From contig MU858045.1 of assembly GCA_033297075.1 (NCBI GenBank), positions 310,001 through 374,000 of the forward strand: a DNA stretch of 64,000 nucleotides, given 5' to 3'. A model generated the notes under the pieces. The model was given only the letters and a program-made list of their open reading frames with translations. It made no database searches and was not told the origin of the DNA. This DNA comes from Rhypophila decipiens (taxonomy: Eukaryota > Ascomycota > Sordariomycetes > Sordariales > Naviculisporaceae). Below, one piece after another: positions 34,238 through 46,075 of the stretch (its first letter is position 1; every line of letters starts with the position of its first letter). A program made the position numbers and the translations under genes.

Positions 34238-36139
34238 TTACTGTTGGCTGCGGGTGGAGCGCTTGGTAGCCTCGCCCTTTACAGCCTCGGCACCAGAAGC
34301 GGCAGCCTCGGCGACCTTGTCCTTAACATCCTTGGCAGTTGCCTTGACATCCTTAGCGACCTTCTTGGCCGCAGGAGCAGGAGAGCCGCCGGCAGAGATG
34401 ACAGAAGCGAGGATGGCGAGGATGGTGACAGCGACAGCGGCCAGACCACCGGCAACCTCAGGAACGAACTTGACGGCCTCGATGGGGTCGCTCTTGGCGA
34501 TGGTGATGAACAGGTCAAGCTTCTCCTTGATGTAGGTAACCGGGTCATCCTTGAACTTGAGGTCGCTGGGGGAAGCGGGCTTCTCCTCCTCCACGGGCTT
34601 GTCGGCCTTCTCAAGAGCTTCCTCGATGGCGTGCTTCTTGAAGAAGGTCTCCTCAGCAAGCTTGCGGGCGTCATCGACAGAGTTACCGATGTAGATATTG
34701 TCGAACAGGATGTTGTTCTGCATGGTCCAGATTTCAAAACCAATCTACAGGCAAAATGTTAGCAAACAGAATAGGCGGCATGAGGTCGCAGAGTAAAACT
34801 TACAGCACCCATGGGCTCAAAGTTGGCGGGGGTCTTGTCCTCAAAGTAGTCGGGGTTCTTGATCTTGCGGGGAGCCCAGACGCCCTTGTATGCCGGGTTG
34901 TCGATGTAGGGAGCGGTCCACTTGCCCTTGTAGTCGGGGTTCTTCTTCATGGGCTTGGTCCAGGGGCCACATCCAGAGGCATCAGCGCACTTGGGGTTGG
35001 GAACGGTAGGGGCGATCCAGTCACCATCCTCCTCGTCATCCCAATCCTCGGGCTTCTGGGCCTCGGGGTCGGGAACGGTGCTGGGCTCATCAACGAGCCA
35101 GTCCTCGGGCATGGTGGCTTCCTCGTCGACGATCTCGTACGGGGCATCCTCATCCCAGTCCTCAGGCTTGGTGGCATCAGGGTCGGGGATACGGGCCTCG
35201 TCAACCCAGTCCTCGGGCTTCTTGTCCTTGGGGTCGTCAATCTCCTTGTCGGGGTTGACGGAGGGGGTGAAATCCTCGAGGAGGCTGCCAGTCTTGGCCT
35301 CCTCACCGTTTTGCTGGATAACATAGGTGTTGTTGGGATGTACAATCAGAGTATATAGCTCGGTCGTCTTGACGATCTTGGCGGTAGGGGGAGAGGTGAG
35401 ATGCTTCTCCTCGTACTTGCCAGTCTTGGGGTTCTTGTGGTTGAAAATGAAATGAACCTTGTTGGTGTGGCCGCACTTGTCGGGGCCAAACATGATGACG
35501 TAGGGGGTGGTGTTGGAGAACTCCTCCTGGTGGAGAGCCTTATTCTCGCGCAGGAGCTTCAGATAAGCACCACCGCATTCGAGGCCATCTGGAGAGTCGA
35601 GAGTTAGCATGCAATTCTAGGCGGCCAGTTGTCGCGGATACATACTTTGAAGCTTGACCTCGTATTGGACCACCAGGGTCTTGCCCTTGGGGTTGATGGC
35701 CTTGGGGAATTTGGCCGAGATGGCGTGATGGGCCGCGGCATTCTTAACGACAAGGCCCTTGTCGCCCTCCATGCCCTTGTAGACGGTGGGCTCTTCTACT
35801 GACCACTCGCCGACGTAGGCCCACTCCTCATCTTGGCCAGTTGTGTCCTTCTTTGCGTGCGAAGGCTTCCACCGCTTCTCCCAGTCGTCTGTGAACTGCT
35901 CGAGGAAAGGAGCCTTGAGCTTTGTGGGCTGGAGGAGGGAGTTGTTAGCAATTGATTGCGATTCGTGTTGCGCTGAATTGAGCTCTGGGGATTGCACTTA
36001 CGGTGAATGTCGGGAGCTCGGGAGCTACCGTGGACGCCTCGGCGACAGAGGACGTCTCCTCCTTCTTAGCAGCGTCGTCAGCGTAGACGCCGCTGACGAG
36101 CAGAGCTGCGCTGGTGGCAGCCGCGAAGTTGAACCTCAT
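34238..36139 (-). CDS. CNX1: Calnexin, ER lectin chaperone
   Basis: Exons 36139-36002, 35928-35646, 35588-34804 and 34744-34238 (570 residues). Calnexin holds monoglucosylated glycoproteins during folding in the ER. A signal peptide ([20 protein letters not shown]) leads to the lumenal lectin domain, with [16 protein letters not shown] and [17 protein letters not shown]. The P-domain arm carries tandem motifs such as [26 protein letters not shown] and [15 protein letters not shown], followed by [15 protein letters not shown] repeats. A single transmembrane helix (about [19 protein letters not shown]) precedes a short K/A-rich cytosolic tail ending in KRSTRSQQ. All introns have clear donors and acceptors (GTAAGT, GTATGT, GTAAGT), and the junctions restore KLQNGLECGG and EPMGAIGFEIW. 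The first intron falls between the signal region and the lectin domain. Confidence 0.96.
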
Positions 36140-37905
36140 TTTGGATAGTCGACTCCTTTTGAAGCAGACAGATGTGAATCCTGCGACGAAGCAAAGAATT
36201 AAAAAGAGGAAAGAGAGCAAGACGTGTTTCCCACAAAGAATGGAAGGGGGTAATCGTCAACGGGAACAGACGAGAGGTTGTGTGAAGTTGTTTCGGGCAA
36301 TGAGTATCGCTCCCAAGGCACGAGGAGAGAAAGGAAAGGAGGAAGAGCTTACGATTGATGTGCGGAGAGATGGTTGGTTAAATTGAAGCTCCGTGAATGT
36401 GACAACGTGTTCTTTAACAAGGAGCAGGAGCTGTAGCTCTGGACTTGTGCTACCGTGCTGCGGGCGGGACCAAAGAATTTTGCGGGGACAGTGGGCGGGA
36501 AGCGACCTCAGAATGGGATGGATGGGGCGCAGGCTGGAAATGGAAAGGGCAAACTGGCCTCAGCGGTGTTAGTGCGTTGCAGCCGGGGTTTGTGCGGCCC
36601 CTGCTCGCTGCAAAACTTATGTGGCTTGGCCCGGGTAGAAAGCCTTGGAAACTTCCATTGGGGTCACTTTACGGCTGTCGGGAGGAAGTTTATGCTAATA
36701 GCGAGCCCTGCCTCGTGCCAAGACTTGGGATTACACCCTTGCGGCTACGCTGAGTGACTGCCATCTCGATTTGACCGCTGATGAGGATACATATATCGAA
36801 ATATTCGAGGCTTGATGACCTCCCTTTTATCTTTGAGGAACATGGTCCGCCTTTTGATCTCTACGGTGTGTAGAGCCGGCAGACCGGTGACCAATTGATC
36901 GGTCTCTGCGCCGGCTGCTCATCAAATAAGGTTGCCGCGTTCGGCAGACAGAAAGGTTTAAACGCATCACCGGTAACAGTTGATGACAAGACAAAGAGCC
37001 TCGGCGAGAGATCAAACATTGGGCCCGTGACTCAATCAATGTGGTGTTGGAATGAAACACCAACAGTCAATCGTATATCCAGTTGCTCATACCAGCCGCA
37101 TTGCCAGACAGTTTCAGGAGAGGAGGATGAATTCCCCATCGTCCCAGCCCGCCGGCAAGGCTGGAAGACCACGTGGGTCAATAATGCATTCTCAGGAATC
37201 CGAGTGTCCATAAGGCGGTCCAGTTCCAACGACAGTCCACGCTTGGTTTGGACAAAAATGTGTAAATGTCGTCGACTCATCCTCTGTTGCTCAAGCTGAT
37301 GCAATCACTCTAGCACGAGCGTCGACCAACAAAGAGTCAATGGAATGTGCTACCAAACACCCTTTGCCGTTGAACCTGTGTCCATCGCTATCCGGATAAC
37401 CGCTGATCACCGCCTGATGCCGATTGTCGAGTGTACCATCCGGAGCAACTCCGATCCTCTCCTATCACCATATTCTCCTGTCGACCAATGTGCCAATTTA
37501 GCCTTTTCTGCAAATCAATTACAGTGTAAAATACCCTGGTCGTAAAACTGATAGCAAACAAAGATTCGTCCGCATTCAATTGGGTCTGATAATGGCAGAA
37601 TAAGAACAATCCACATGAATCACATGGAGGCTTGACTTGAGAAGGGGCTGACTTGACGTTGGCTACAAATCTCCAAACGCCAAGCAATCGACGCTCGACA
37701 GGAGCAGCAGTGGAGCGGTTGAACCCCTCCAAAATTTCCGAGCTTCTTGCAACCCCACCATCAAAGAACGTCACTTTCGAGTTTTAACCTCCCGCTGCGC
37801 TGCACCCACTTTCCGAACTCCCGGCCTTATCGCCGTCCACCTCCGTGCCCTCCGTCCCCGTCCCTCCGTCACGTATTCGGACCAGTCCGCTATTCCGAAA
37901 TTAAA
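36140..37905. promoter_or_regulatory. Divergent promoter region of calnexin and MDE1
   Basis: About 1.8 kb without a convincing gene. Frames at 36445-36757 and 36895-37299 have no domain-like content. The ends are leader-like for calnexin (left) and MDE1 (right, CT/CCG-rich). I did not identify an unfolded-protein-response element with confidence. Confidence 0.45.
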
Positions 37906-38866
37906 ATGGCCTCACCGTCCGGCTCCAACGACAGCAACGACCACCTGGTCCAGTCCTCGAACCCAGACCACCCCGCCAACCTGATCCCCTCGCTATGCGC
38001 CAAATTCTGGACACTAGGCTGGGTGACGGGCACCGGAGGCGGCGCATCAATTCGTGAAGAGTAAGAGTCTTAAGGAACATATGATCTACCAATGTGAACT
38101 TTCTTGTCAGGCTAACCTCCCATATGGCCCCCCCAAAAAGCGACCTAGTCTACATCGCCCCCTCCGGAGTCCAAAAAGAACTCATGAAGCCCTCAGACAT
38201 CTACGTCCTCTCCCTGGCCGCACAGTCCCAGTCCCTCGACAAACGAAAGCGCGTCTACCTGCGCAGTCCACCCAACTACAAACCCTCCCAATGCACACCT
38301 CTGTTCCTGGCGGCATTCACAAAACGCAACGCCGGCTGCTGTATCCACACGCACTCGCACTGGGCCGTGCTCGTCACGCTCATCCTCGAGACGCGCGGGC
38401 CGGGATACGACCGCGAGTTCAGGATCAACAATATCGAGCAGATCAAGGGTTTTGGGAAAGGGTTCGAAAAGAGCGGGAACCTGGGCTATCATGATACGCT
38501 TACTATTCCTGTCATTGAGAATACGGCGCAGGAGGAAGACTTGACTGAGTTTTTGGAGGCTGCTATGGACAAGTACCCTGATACTTATGCTGTGCTTGTG
38601 AGGAGGCATGGTGTCTATGTTTGGGGGGATAATGTCCACAAGGCCAAGACTATGTGTGAGAGGTGAGGTCCCCCCCCCCTCCCCCCAGATTTGTTTGTCT
38701 TGCTTTTGCTTTTGTGCCGACGTGGGGCAAAGATTACTGACCGAGATGGTGGTGGTGGGCACACAGCTTGGACTATCTCTTCCAGTTGGCAGTTGAGATG
38801 AAGAGGTTGGATCTTCCGTGGATCACTGATATCGACCCGGTTGTGCCGCCATCGAGTTCGTCGTAG
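37906..38866 (+). CDS. MDE1: Methylthioribulose-1-phosphate dehydratase
   Basis: Exons 37906-38060, 38141-38662 and 38767-38866 (258 residues). It catalyses a dehydration step of the methionine salvage pathway, turning methylthioribulose-1-phosphate into the diketo compound. It belongs to the class II aldolase fold. Motifs: [36 protein letters not shown], the zinc-binding HTHSH (121-125) in [28 protein letters not shown] and the end [13 protein letters not shown]. Intron 1 (GTAAGA, GCTAAC branch, AAAAAG) rejoins as SIREDDLVYI. Intron 2 (GTGAGG) holds a C-rich stretch with an early decoy CCCCCCAG; the used acceptor CACACAG rejoins as TMCESLDYLF. The ATG follows TTAAA and matches the family N-terminus. 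Confidence 0.94.
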
Positions 38867-39306
38867 AGAGGATATTCCAGCTTATATTTTTTTTAACTTG
38901 GGAATATACAGGAAAAGGTAACGATTGATGATTTAGACCCGAGTATTAGGATTCTTTAGTCATGTCACAGGTTGATCAACCTCGACGCTTTTCTTGCTTC
39001 TCATTTTTCTCACAACCATTCTCAAGTAAATCTTGTCAAGAGCAAGTATTTAGGTAACCTGGGAGGTACCTAGGTGGGTGGGTGGACGGATGAGTAGCAA
39101 GTCCTACGAGGCCACAGTGGGCAAACAACCGGCCCAGCGAGTTTAACATGACAAAGCAGCAAAAGGAGGGTTACCTGGTATTCCCTATCCCGTTTACACT
39201 TGGTATTACTTCTAGGACATACGGGCAGTCAATCATACGACCGTGCTCCCCCCATCCGGCCCCGTCCATAGCTACCTACCTAGATAATCTAGTAGGTAAA
39301 TACTTA
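38867..39306. other. Convergent intergenic region, no gene seen
   Basis: 3' flanks of MDE1 (+) and the acyltransferase-like gene (-). It contains several TAGGTA/TACCTA-type short motifs at 39050-39300 but no frame with protein features. Confidence 0.5.
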
Positions 39307-41105
39307 TTACAACCTCAAACCACCCTCCCACCACCTCCCCTCAAGCCCAGAAACCCATCGTCCCCTATACTCCTCATCCCAGCGCCACCATTTCCCATCA
39401 TCACCTTCCAAGCCCGAATCCATAACCCCCAACCACCTAAGCGGCGAGATCGGCATCGGCTCAAACAGAAACAGCCCAGCGGAGCAGAGATCATCGATAA
39501 ACGTCCACCGTCCCGTGAAATGTAACCATCCCGTGACCCAAACCAGATTCCCGACTCTCCGCGACCAAGTCGGCGGCGGTTCGCATCGCCAACTCTTCAA
39601 ATACCCCCACAAAGTTTGTTCAGCCAAAATACCAATAAACGAGAACCCAAAGAAAACAAACGGCGCGTAGATTCTTGTTTGCTCCGGGACACAAGTCCAC
39701 GCCCCGGCGGCGTGGATACACGCCGAGAGCGTAAACGCCGATGCTAGCGTTAGAATCTGTCTCGTCATCTTTTGTTCAAAATAGCCTCGCTGGGTCAAGA
39801 ACGTGACAGGCGCGGTGAAGCCGATCCGAAAGGTCTGGTGCCAGAACCCACCCCAGAACCCGGTTAACCCATTATCCAGCACATTCAACACAAAGGGTCC
39901 AAAGGGGGAGGGGTATTGCCATAATTCGTCTGCGCAGGGGGCGGACCAGTTCAGAAGACTGGCAGGGAGGAGATAGGTGGACGAGAAAAAGGTAATGAGC
40001 TGGTGGAGATTTAGATAAAAATCTAGGCCTGAGAGGAGGGCGATGAACGTTGTTAGGCTTCGCGCGAGGGACAAGACTTCGGGGTGGAGAGAAGCTAGGT
40101 ACGGCGGCAGTTGGAAGGGTGGGTAGCTTGGTCCGAGGGCGAAGTAGGGATCTCGTCGGGCTATGAGGGTGCAGAGGTCTAGGACTAGGAGGGTTATGAT
40201 TATGTGGCTTGCGCGGTTTAGGAGGAACGATGATATGGTTTGGTGCCGGGTGCTGCCTGTTCGTGAGATTTGGGGTGTTTGGGAGAGGTTGACCGAAGGA
40301 CCGTCGTTTGGAGATGGTGGTGGTGGATGTGGGAGTGCTGAGCTTGCAAAGTTCCAGCCTCGATAAGTAGGGAGTTAGTAATTTACTTAAGAATGGTCTT
40401 GTCTCTATCAAGGTCGTTGCGTTGTGATGTGAAATACTCACCAATACCCTTCAAAGCAACCGATAAATCCATCACCCAGCCAAGGCGTTCGAGAAGAGAC
40501 CCATCAGCAGGGTAATACTGCCAATAGTGCTCATATTCGTCCTGTACCAGACGCGCCACACTCTCATCTATCGCCGCCGATGAAGCAGCAGCCCCTTTAT
40601 CTTCCTTTACCCTCGCAACATGCCCATTCCCATTCCCATTCCCATTCCCATTCCCCACCGCCGCCGCCGTCCTCTTCCTCCTCTTAACAGCCCTCGCCGC
40701 CTCATGTTGCGGATCCAAAACCAACAAAACCGTCAACCCCCAAATCAACCCCCAAACAGCGACCAAGCCAGTCCCATAAGCAACAACGACATTGGCACTC
40801 GAGGTCCCGTCCACAAGCAAATCAACACTCAGCCCCACCATCAGAGCAGCAACCGCCCATCGAGCCTGATACAGCCATGGTCGGTTTTTGTGCGGGATGG
40901 CCAGGTAGATGATGGGGAGTATCGTCGGTGCTAGTATGCTATATGGCAGGACAAAGTACTTGGCTTGGCCGGTTGAGATTTTGGCGTGGAAAATTGAGCG
41001 GTAGTGGGATAGGATTAGGGCTGGGAGGTTTTTGCTGGTTTCTTGGAGGGTTATTTCTGGGAGGGGATTTGGGATTGTGTTGTTGTTGTTGTTGTTGTTG
41101 TTCAT
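39307..41105 (-). CDS. Membrane-bound wax-synthase-like acyltransferase
   Basis: Exons 41105-40442 and 40358-39307 (571 residues). The intron has a GTGAGT donor and a TTACTAAC branch, and rejoins as LKGIGWNFAS. At least seven hydrophobic segments indicate an integral membrane protein. The C-terminal half carries the wax-synthase-type block FWGGFWHQTFRIGF with the conserved histidine at about residue 395, followed by further helices. The same architecture occurs in fungal O-acyltransferases of secondary metabolism and lipid esterification; the substrate cannot be read from the sequence. The N-terminus starts MNNNNNNNN (AAC run), and a GN repeat (GNGNGNGNGNGH) from a CCCATT microsatellite sits in a cytosolic loop at about 40623-40655. 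No metabolic cluster partners are next to it. Confidence 0.8.
40623..40655 (-). repeat. CCCATT hexanucleotide microsatellite in the acyltransferase-like gene
   Basis: About five copies of CCCATT on the plus strand (AATGGG on the coding strand) encode alternating Gly-Asn. The run lies in a hydrophilic loop, so copy-number change would be in frame and probably tolerated. Confidence 0.85.
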
Positions 41106-41500
41106 GGCTGTGGTTTGCCCGGCTGGCTGTGAAGTTGCTGTCGTTGTTGTTTATTATTGCTCATGAGTGTGAGGTCGTGGACAATGTCTTGATGAAGTTT
41201 GTTTCGAGTGGGTGGATGACGGAAAGGCCGCTTTTGAATCCACAGACCGTCTGAAGGACAGAAATATGGAAATAAAGACGCGAATGAATATTTCCTCCAG
41301 AGTTTCTGTGTCACCATCAGCAAAACGCGCCAAATTATATCCCTTTCGACAAGACTACAAATTACATGTATCTGCAGTTCTGCACAGACAGTCCAGTGTT
41401 GTGCTCCCAGTCTAGCCAAATCGTACATGTGTATTTCCGTAACGCCGAGAGGACCCAAAAGAGGAAGAAACAGAGGGCGAAGGAAGGATATTAAACTCGT

Positions 41501-41531
<31 letters not shown>

Positions 41532-42342
41532 GAGTGCGCCCCGAGCGAAGGAAGTAGCTGCTGTCTCACCTGTTTGGTGTGGTGATTTGCGGTGAACAGA
41601 ACGGCCGAAAAGGGTCATTGTATCACCGAGCCACTTGCTCGTATTGGCTCGTCATCACCAATCTGTACTCGCCACATTTTTGCTAATGATGACGGGCTTG
41701 AAGAGCAAAAGTGCAATTATCATTGGAGATATTGGAACACCGGTTATAAAAAAAAGTTTACAAGTTACAGGTGAAGGTGGACTGTGATGGAGGTCAATGC
41801 TACGGAGTAAGACATATACAGTACCTGGAAAATAGTTGCCCGGTGGTTGATGAGTCCGCACGTCCGTTATGTAAGATTGCAAGATACTTTATTCTTACCA
41901 AATAGACAAGCATTCCTGACAGGTACAGTAGAAAAGGAAAAGTAAATAGATAATCGCTCATCTAGGCGACTCACTATCATGTCTGTCTAGGTCTACCCTC
42001 AACAATGTTAGGAAACAGCTACCATGTAATATCTTACCTTTGTTGTCATCTCCCGTAGGCCCCATACCCAGTCCATTGCAACATCCCTATATCGATCTTT
42101 GATGTCCCATATCCCCATAGACCAAGGCGCTGTGATGTGCCCAAGAAGAGAAGAGATCAGAATGAACATGACCACCCAAACCTTTCTTTCTTCTTGCCTC
42201 GACCGGTCCAAATTAGTAATCCGCTCACAACCACCTCCCAGAAAGGAAAAACAAAGCAAGCAAAAGAAAAGCCCAAAAACGAGTACTGAAAACAAGACTC
42301 CAGCAAGCCAGACCAAGCAAGATAAAATAACATCAAGCAAGA
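41106..42342. other. Intergenic region with 27-nt poly-A run
   Basis: Upstream of the acyltransferase-like gene and downstream of the unknown gene at 42343. A pure run of 27 A spans 41501-41527. Frames here are short or built on low-complexity sequence. No gene was seen. Confidence 0.5.
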
Positions 42343-43821
42343 TCAAACCAAAACACCACCGCCCCTAGGCAAACCGCCTCCGCCACCACCACCAGGACCG
42401 TAAAATTGTTTCAGCAGCCCGCGGAGGGGTCCTCCCTCCTTGGCCGCCCTCCGCGGGAACAACCCGCCGTTCTTCTTGGCGTGCTTGAAGAGTTGATTGG
42501 CACTGTCGAATTTCCTAACCTTCAACGGCGAGTTTCTCTCTTCCTCGGGCAGGGCCTTGCGCTCCTCGATGGCGTCCATTAGGTCGTAGATGTTGATGTG
42601 GATCGAGTTGAGGGCCTGGGATTTAGGTTAGCTTGCATTCAAAAGACACTTTGATGGACGTCTGATGTTTGGTGCTGGGTGAGGTGCATTGAGTGTACCC
42701 CAAACAAATGAGAAGAAAACTCGTTCACATACCGTCTTGCACTGTTTCAGTGACGAGAGATTCTCGTCCTCAAGACCCAGGTCAATGCAGAAACGCTGCC
42801 AGTTGGCCAGCTTCCGGTCGCCAAAGTAGTCGTTGAACAGCTCGGCGATCTTGTCATCGGTGATGATCTCCTTTCTGCGGGGAAGCTGTTTCTCCTTGGG
42901 CTCCTCCACATCTTCCCAATCCTCCTCTCTCTCGCCAGAGGGCTCCTTGTCATCGAATTCCCTTGCCTTGGCCGCCTCCTCATCTCTCTCGCCAGAGGGC
43001 TCCTCGCCATTGACTTCCCTTGCCTTCGCCGCCCGCTTTTCAGCCCGCTTCTTCGCCTGTCTCTGGTTGGTCTTACGATTTTTATTCTGGCGTTTGCTTG
43101 GTTCTGGTTGTGGTTCAGGTCCAGGCTGGGGCTGTGCTTGTGGCGATGGCTGTTTCTTTTGCGATTGCTCCGACGAAATTTTCCGGGACAAAAATGACTG
43201 GTGTAGCCGCTGCAGCTGTTCAATCTTCCGCAGCCGCTTCTCCAGGTTCTCCAGCCTGCTTTTCAGACTATCCCTCTTACTCTGGGAAAGCTCCGGTTGC
43301 TGCAGTTCCGATAGCATTTGCTCTCGCAGCTCCTTATTCTTTTTCAGCTGCTCCCTCAGCCTCTTTCTCTGACCCCTGGAGCTGCTTGTGACTTCTGGTG
43401 GAGGGGTCTGCTGCTCTTGCATTTTCCTCATCTTCCTATTGAGCCTCTTCCTCGCAGGCTTGCTCATTGGCTCTGGTTGTGCAGGGCCCGGCTGCTCTCC
43501 GACTGTTTGGCCTTGTTCAGGTTGCTGCTTCGGTCCCAAGTCCAGCAAAACGAGGCCGTCGATAACCGCGTCGACGGGCGAGGTCGGCGCCGGTCGGTAT
43601 GGCAAACTAAAGGTGGCCCTCGGGGTGGCTTCCGCTTCCTCCGCTTCACCACAGGTACTACCGTCCGGAGTGAAAATCACGCTGTTGGTGGTTGTCGAGG
43701 CGATGCTTTCGCCCGCCTCGGATAGAGCCGTGGAAGCAGTCTTGGGCTGATCTCCGGGGAGCTCTGCGGGGGAGACGACCGCTCCTCCCTCCTCTTCGGG
43801 CTTCATTTTGTGCTGGGCCAT
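42343..43821 (-). CDS. Conserved fungal protein of unknown function, charged with C-terminal globular region
   Basis: Exons 43821-42733 and 42615-42343 (453 residues). The intron has a GTATGT donor, a GCTAACC branch and a TCCCAG acceptor; phase 0 rejoins as QCKTALNSIHINIYDLMDAI. The ATG at 43821 has a good context (CACCATGGCC). The frame extends upstream to 43986, but that part is less protein-like. The first 330 residues are low-complexity and charged (Q/P-rich, then K/R/E-rich with coiled-coil potential, and a near-duplicate AKAREVNGEEPSGER / AKAREFDDKEPSGER). The C-terminal 110 residues look globular: FNDYFGDRKLANWQRFCIDLG to FPRRAAKEGGPLRGLLKQF, ending in a glycine run. I recall similar C-terminal regions in fungal hypothetical proteins, with no known function. 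Confidence 0.75.
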
Positions 43822-46075
43822 GGTGTTGGACTGGCGTCTAGTGCACCGCAGTCGGGGATTGGAAGCGCCTCGGTGTGGGAAGCGAAAGAGGGTACGGGCG
43901 AGGGCGGTGAGATCGTGGTCAATCACTCGAAATGGTCCTCCCCAAGAATCGCAATTACCGGCACGGGCTCGGGAAAGGTGAAGCAAAAGCGGAAAGTTAG
44001 ATGGCGTTTAACAGGCTTTTATGCGGGCCGCGGGCAGCTGACCGCTCAAAGGCAAAAACGGCGGATGAGCAGATGGAATGATGCATTCACTTTGCTGCAA
44101 GATGAAGGGAGAGAATAAAAGACAACGGCCACGAGCCACGACTAGCCCTAAAAGCCACGACGCGTGCTCTCAGCTCCGGGCAGATAACGGGAGGTGGGGT
44201 AGCATCACTAAAACACAATTTAACTTTTCTTATTCCTGACTCTGGACCAGAAAAAAACTGTCAAGAATCTCCTCTTTTCGCGTAAAGCACTCGATTAAAT
44301 CGCGTTTGTCATTGAAGATGTCGGCGGGGATCCCTTGGGAGCTGGGGTTACCGGGTTCTTGCGTCCCGAAGGATTGGTACTGGAAGTCTTGGCATCCTTT
44401 AAGCGTGACAAGGCCACACTGCTAACCCTGAGATGTTTATCTCGCCCAAAGATAGCTTCAAGCAGAGACAACGCATCTTGCAGACTGTCAATAAGACGGG
44501 CCGTTGCTCATTCAAGTATCATAAACACAGTACGTGCATGGGTCTCAGGAGTGTCCCAGAACCTCTAGTTCTTGGGCGAGGAAGCAGAAAGACTGCAAAG
44601 GTCCGGTCTGGGACTGACTTTGGGCCACTGCACAACCTGGTTCACAAAGATCCCCAGTCAACGGATACTGCATTTGTTTATAATACGTTCATTGTTGGAA
44701 AGTAAACAACTAGAAAGGACCAATCCGGATCCAGGAATTTGGTCTTTTTCAAGAAGTTGAAAAGCTAGGCAAGTGAGATTTCGCCAAGTCCTGCTCCGTA
44801 GTGTACACTACAGAACCAGGAAATGTGAACAGTCATCTGGACTTTCTTATGATTAAAGACAGGCCATGATCTGAAGAGCTCCACCGATCAAGCCAAAGAA
44901 AGATCTGACAACACGGAGCTCGTTCGGATCGGGGGATTCCTTGTCGCTCCAGCTTCCTCGTGATTTCTAGGGCTTCTCCCGTGAGTCCCCGCAGTGCCAC
45001 GGGCCGCCCCGCCAGCTCCGTGATCGCCGGTATTGGGTGGCACCTGCTCATTGGACAAATCATTCGAATTCTGCATGTCTTTCCTGCATCAACTTGAACA
45101 ACTTCCTTCTTCAAATGCTCTTCACAGGGCCATTTTCTCCACAGCGGTCAACACTAGCAGCTTTCACCTTTCACCAACCTCCTAGGAGCCCAATTGCCCG
45201 GACGGGAAGGAACTTGAAAGCATCCGGCTACCGAGTGCCGACCAGGAAGGTAATTGGCTACAAGAAACAACCCAAGTGGAGTTGTCGATGCCATGGCCGC
45301 TTCTCTATCTGGACATGGCACCGTCCTGGGTTGCCGTTTCAACATTGGCCGGTCGGGCATGAGCCGGAAGATGCCCGACCAACCTCTTCTTTTTCCTGTT
45401 TCTTCACTGTGGGTTAAAGATGCAAATTGTATACAGGAACCCACAGCTGGGCTCACCCAAGCCTTGGGTCTGCGACATCGATGACAGGCACATGTGGCCG
45501 CCTACGTGTCAGGCCGCAAGCCCATCAGTCGGCTCAGGCCCGGCAGGGCGCACAATGGCTGATTAAAGTTGCCCAATCGGCGCTGATCCCATTGATTGGA
45601 GGGCTGACTGGCGGTTCCTGAAAGACTCTTGTTGGCGCACACATTGAGAATTGGAGATTGGCAGGTTGGCAGATTGGGTTTGTTTACCTTTGTTTCTCGA
45701 CCATTCACAAGGCCTCATTTCTTGGTCGCAGTACATGCAGCCCCAGATTAACCGCTGCAAATTACTTGGTATCTGGGTATCTGCGTTGTGAAGTATTGTT
45801 GCCCTCGACAGAGTTGTTGATGAGGTGTTTTTGTTTTCTTTCATTTTAAGCTTCACTCTTTTCGCAACGGCAGTGACCTTTTTACAACTTTGCCCGCAAC
45901 TCTGACTCAATTGGGTCTTCCTTGCCCCTCCCACCTTTTCTATAAATCCAAACACTGCGAAACAGCAAACCGTTGCTGTACTACACCTTTACACAGGGAT
46001 CACCCCAAGAGTGCCTCCCGTCTCCAATAGATCTGGACAGGCCTGCGGTTGATTCCAACTCTCACACGGGCAGTC
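43822..46075. other. Divergent intergenic region, no gene seen
   Basis: 2.25 kb between the unknown gene (-) and the Pt-repeat gene (+). Several frames of 60-130 codons exist on both strands, but none has family motifs or good codon bias. The last 200 bases are leader-like. The frame of the downstream gene is open back to 46049, but that first codon is TTG. Confidence 0.45.

Noticed and set aside
46049..46075. Start of the Pt-repeat protein at 46049
   Set aside because: The first codon there is TTG; the first ATG in frame is at 46076 in a good context.
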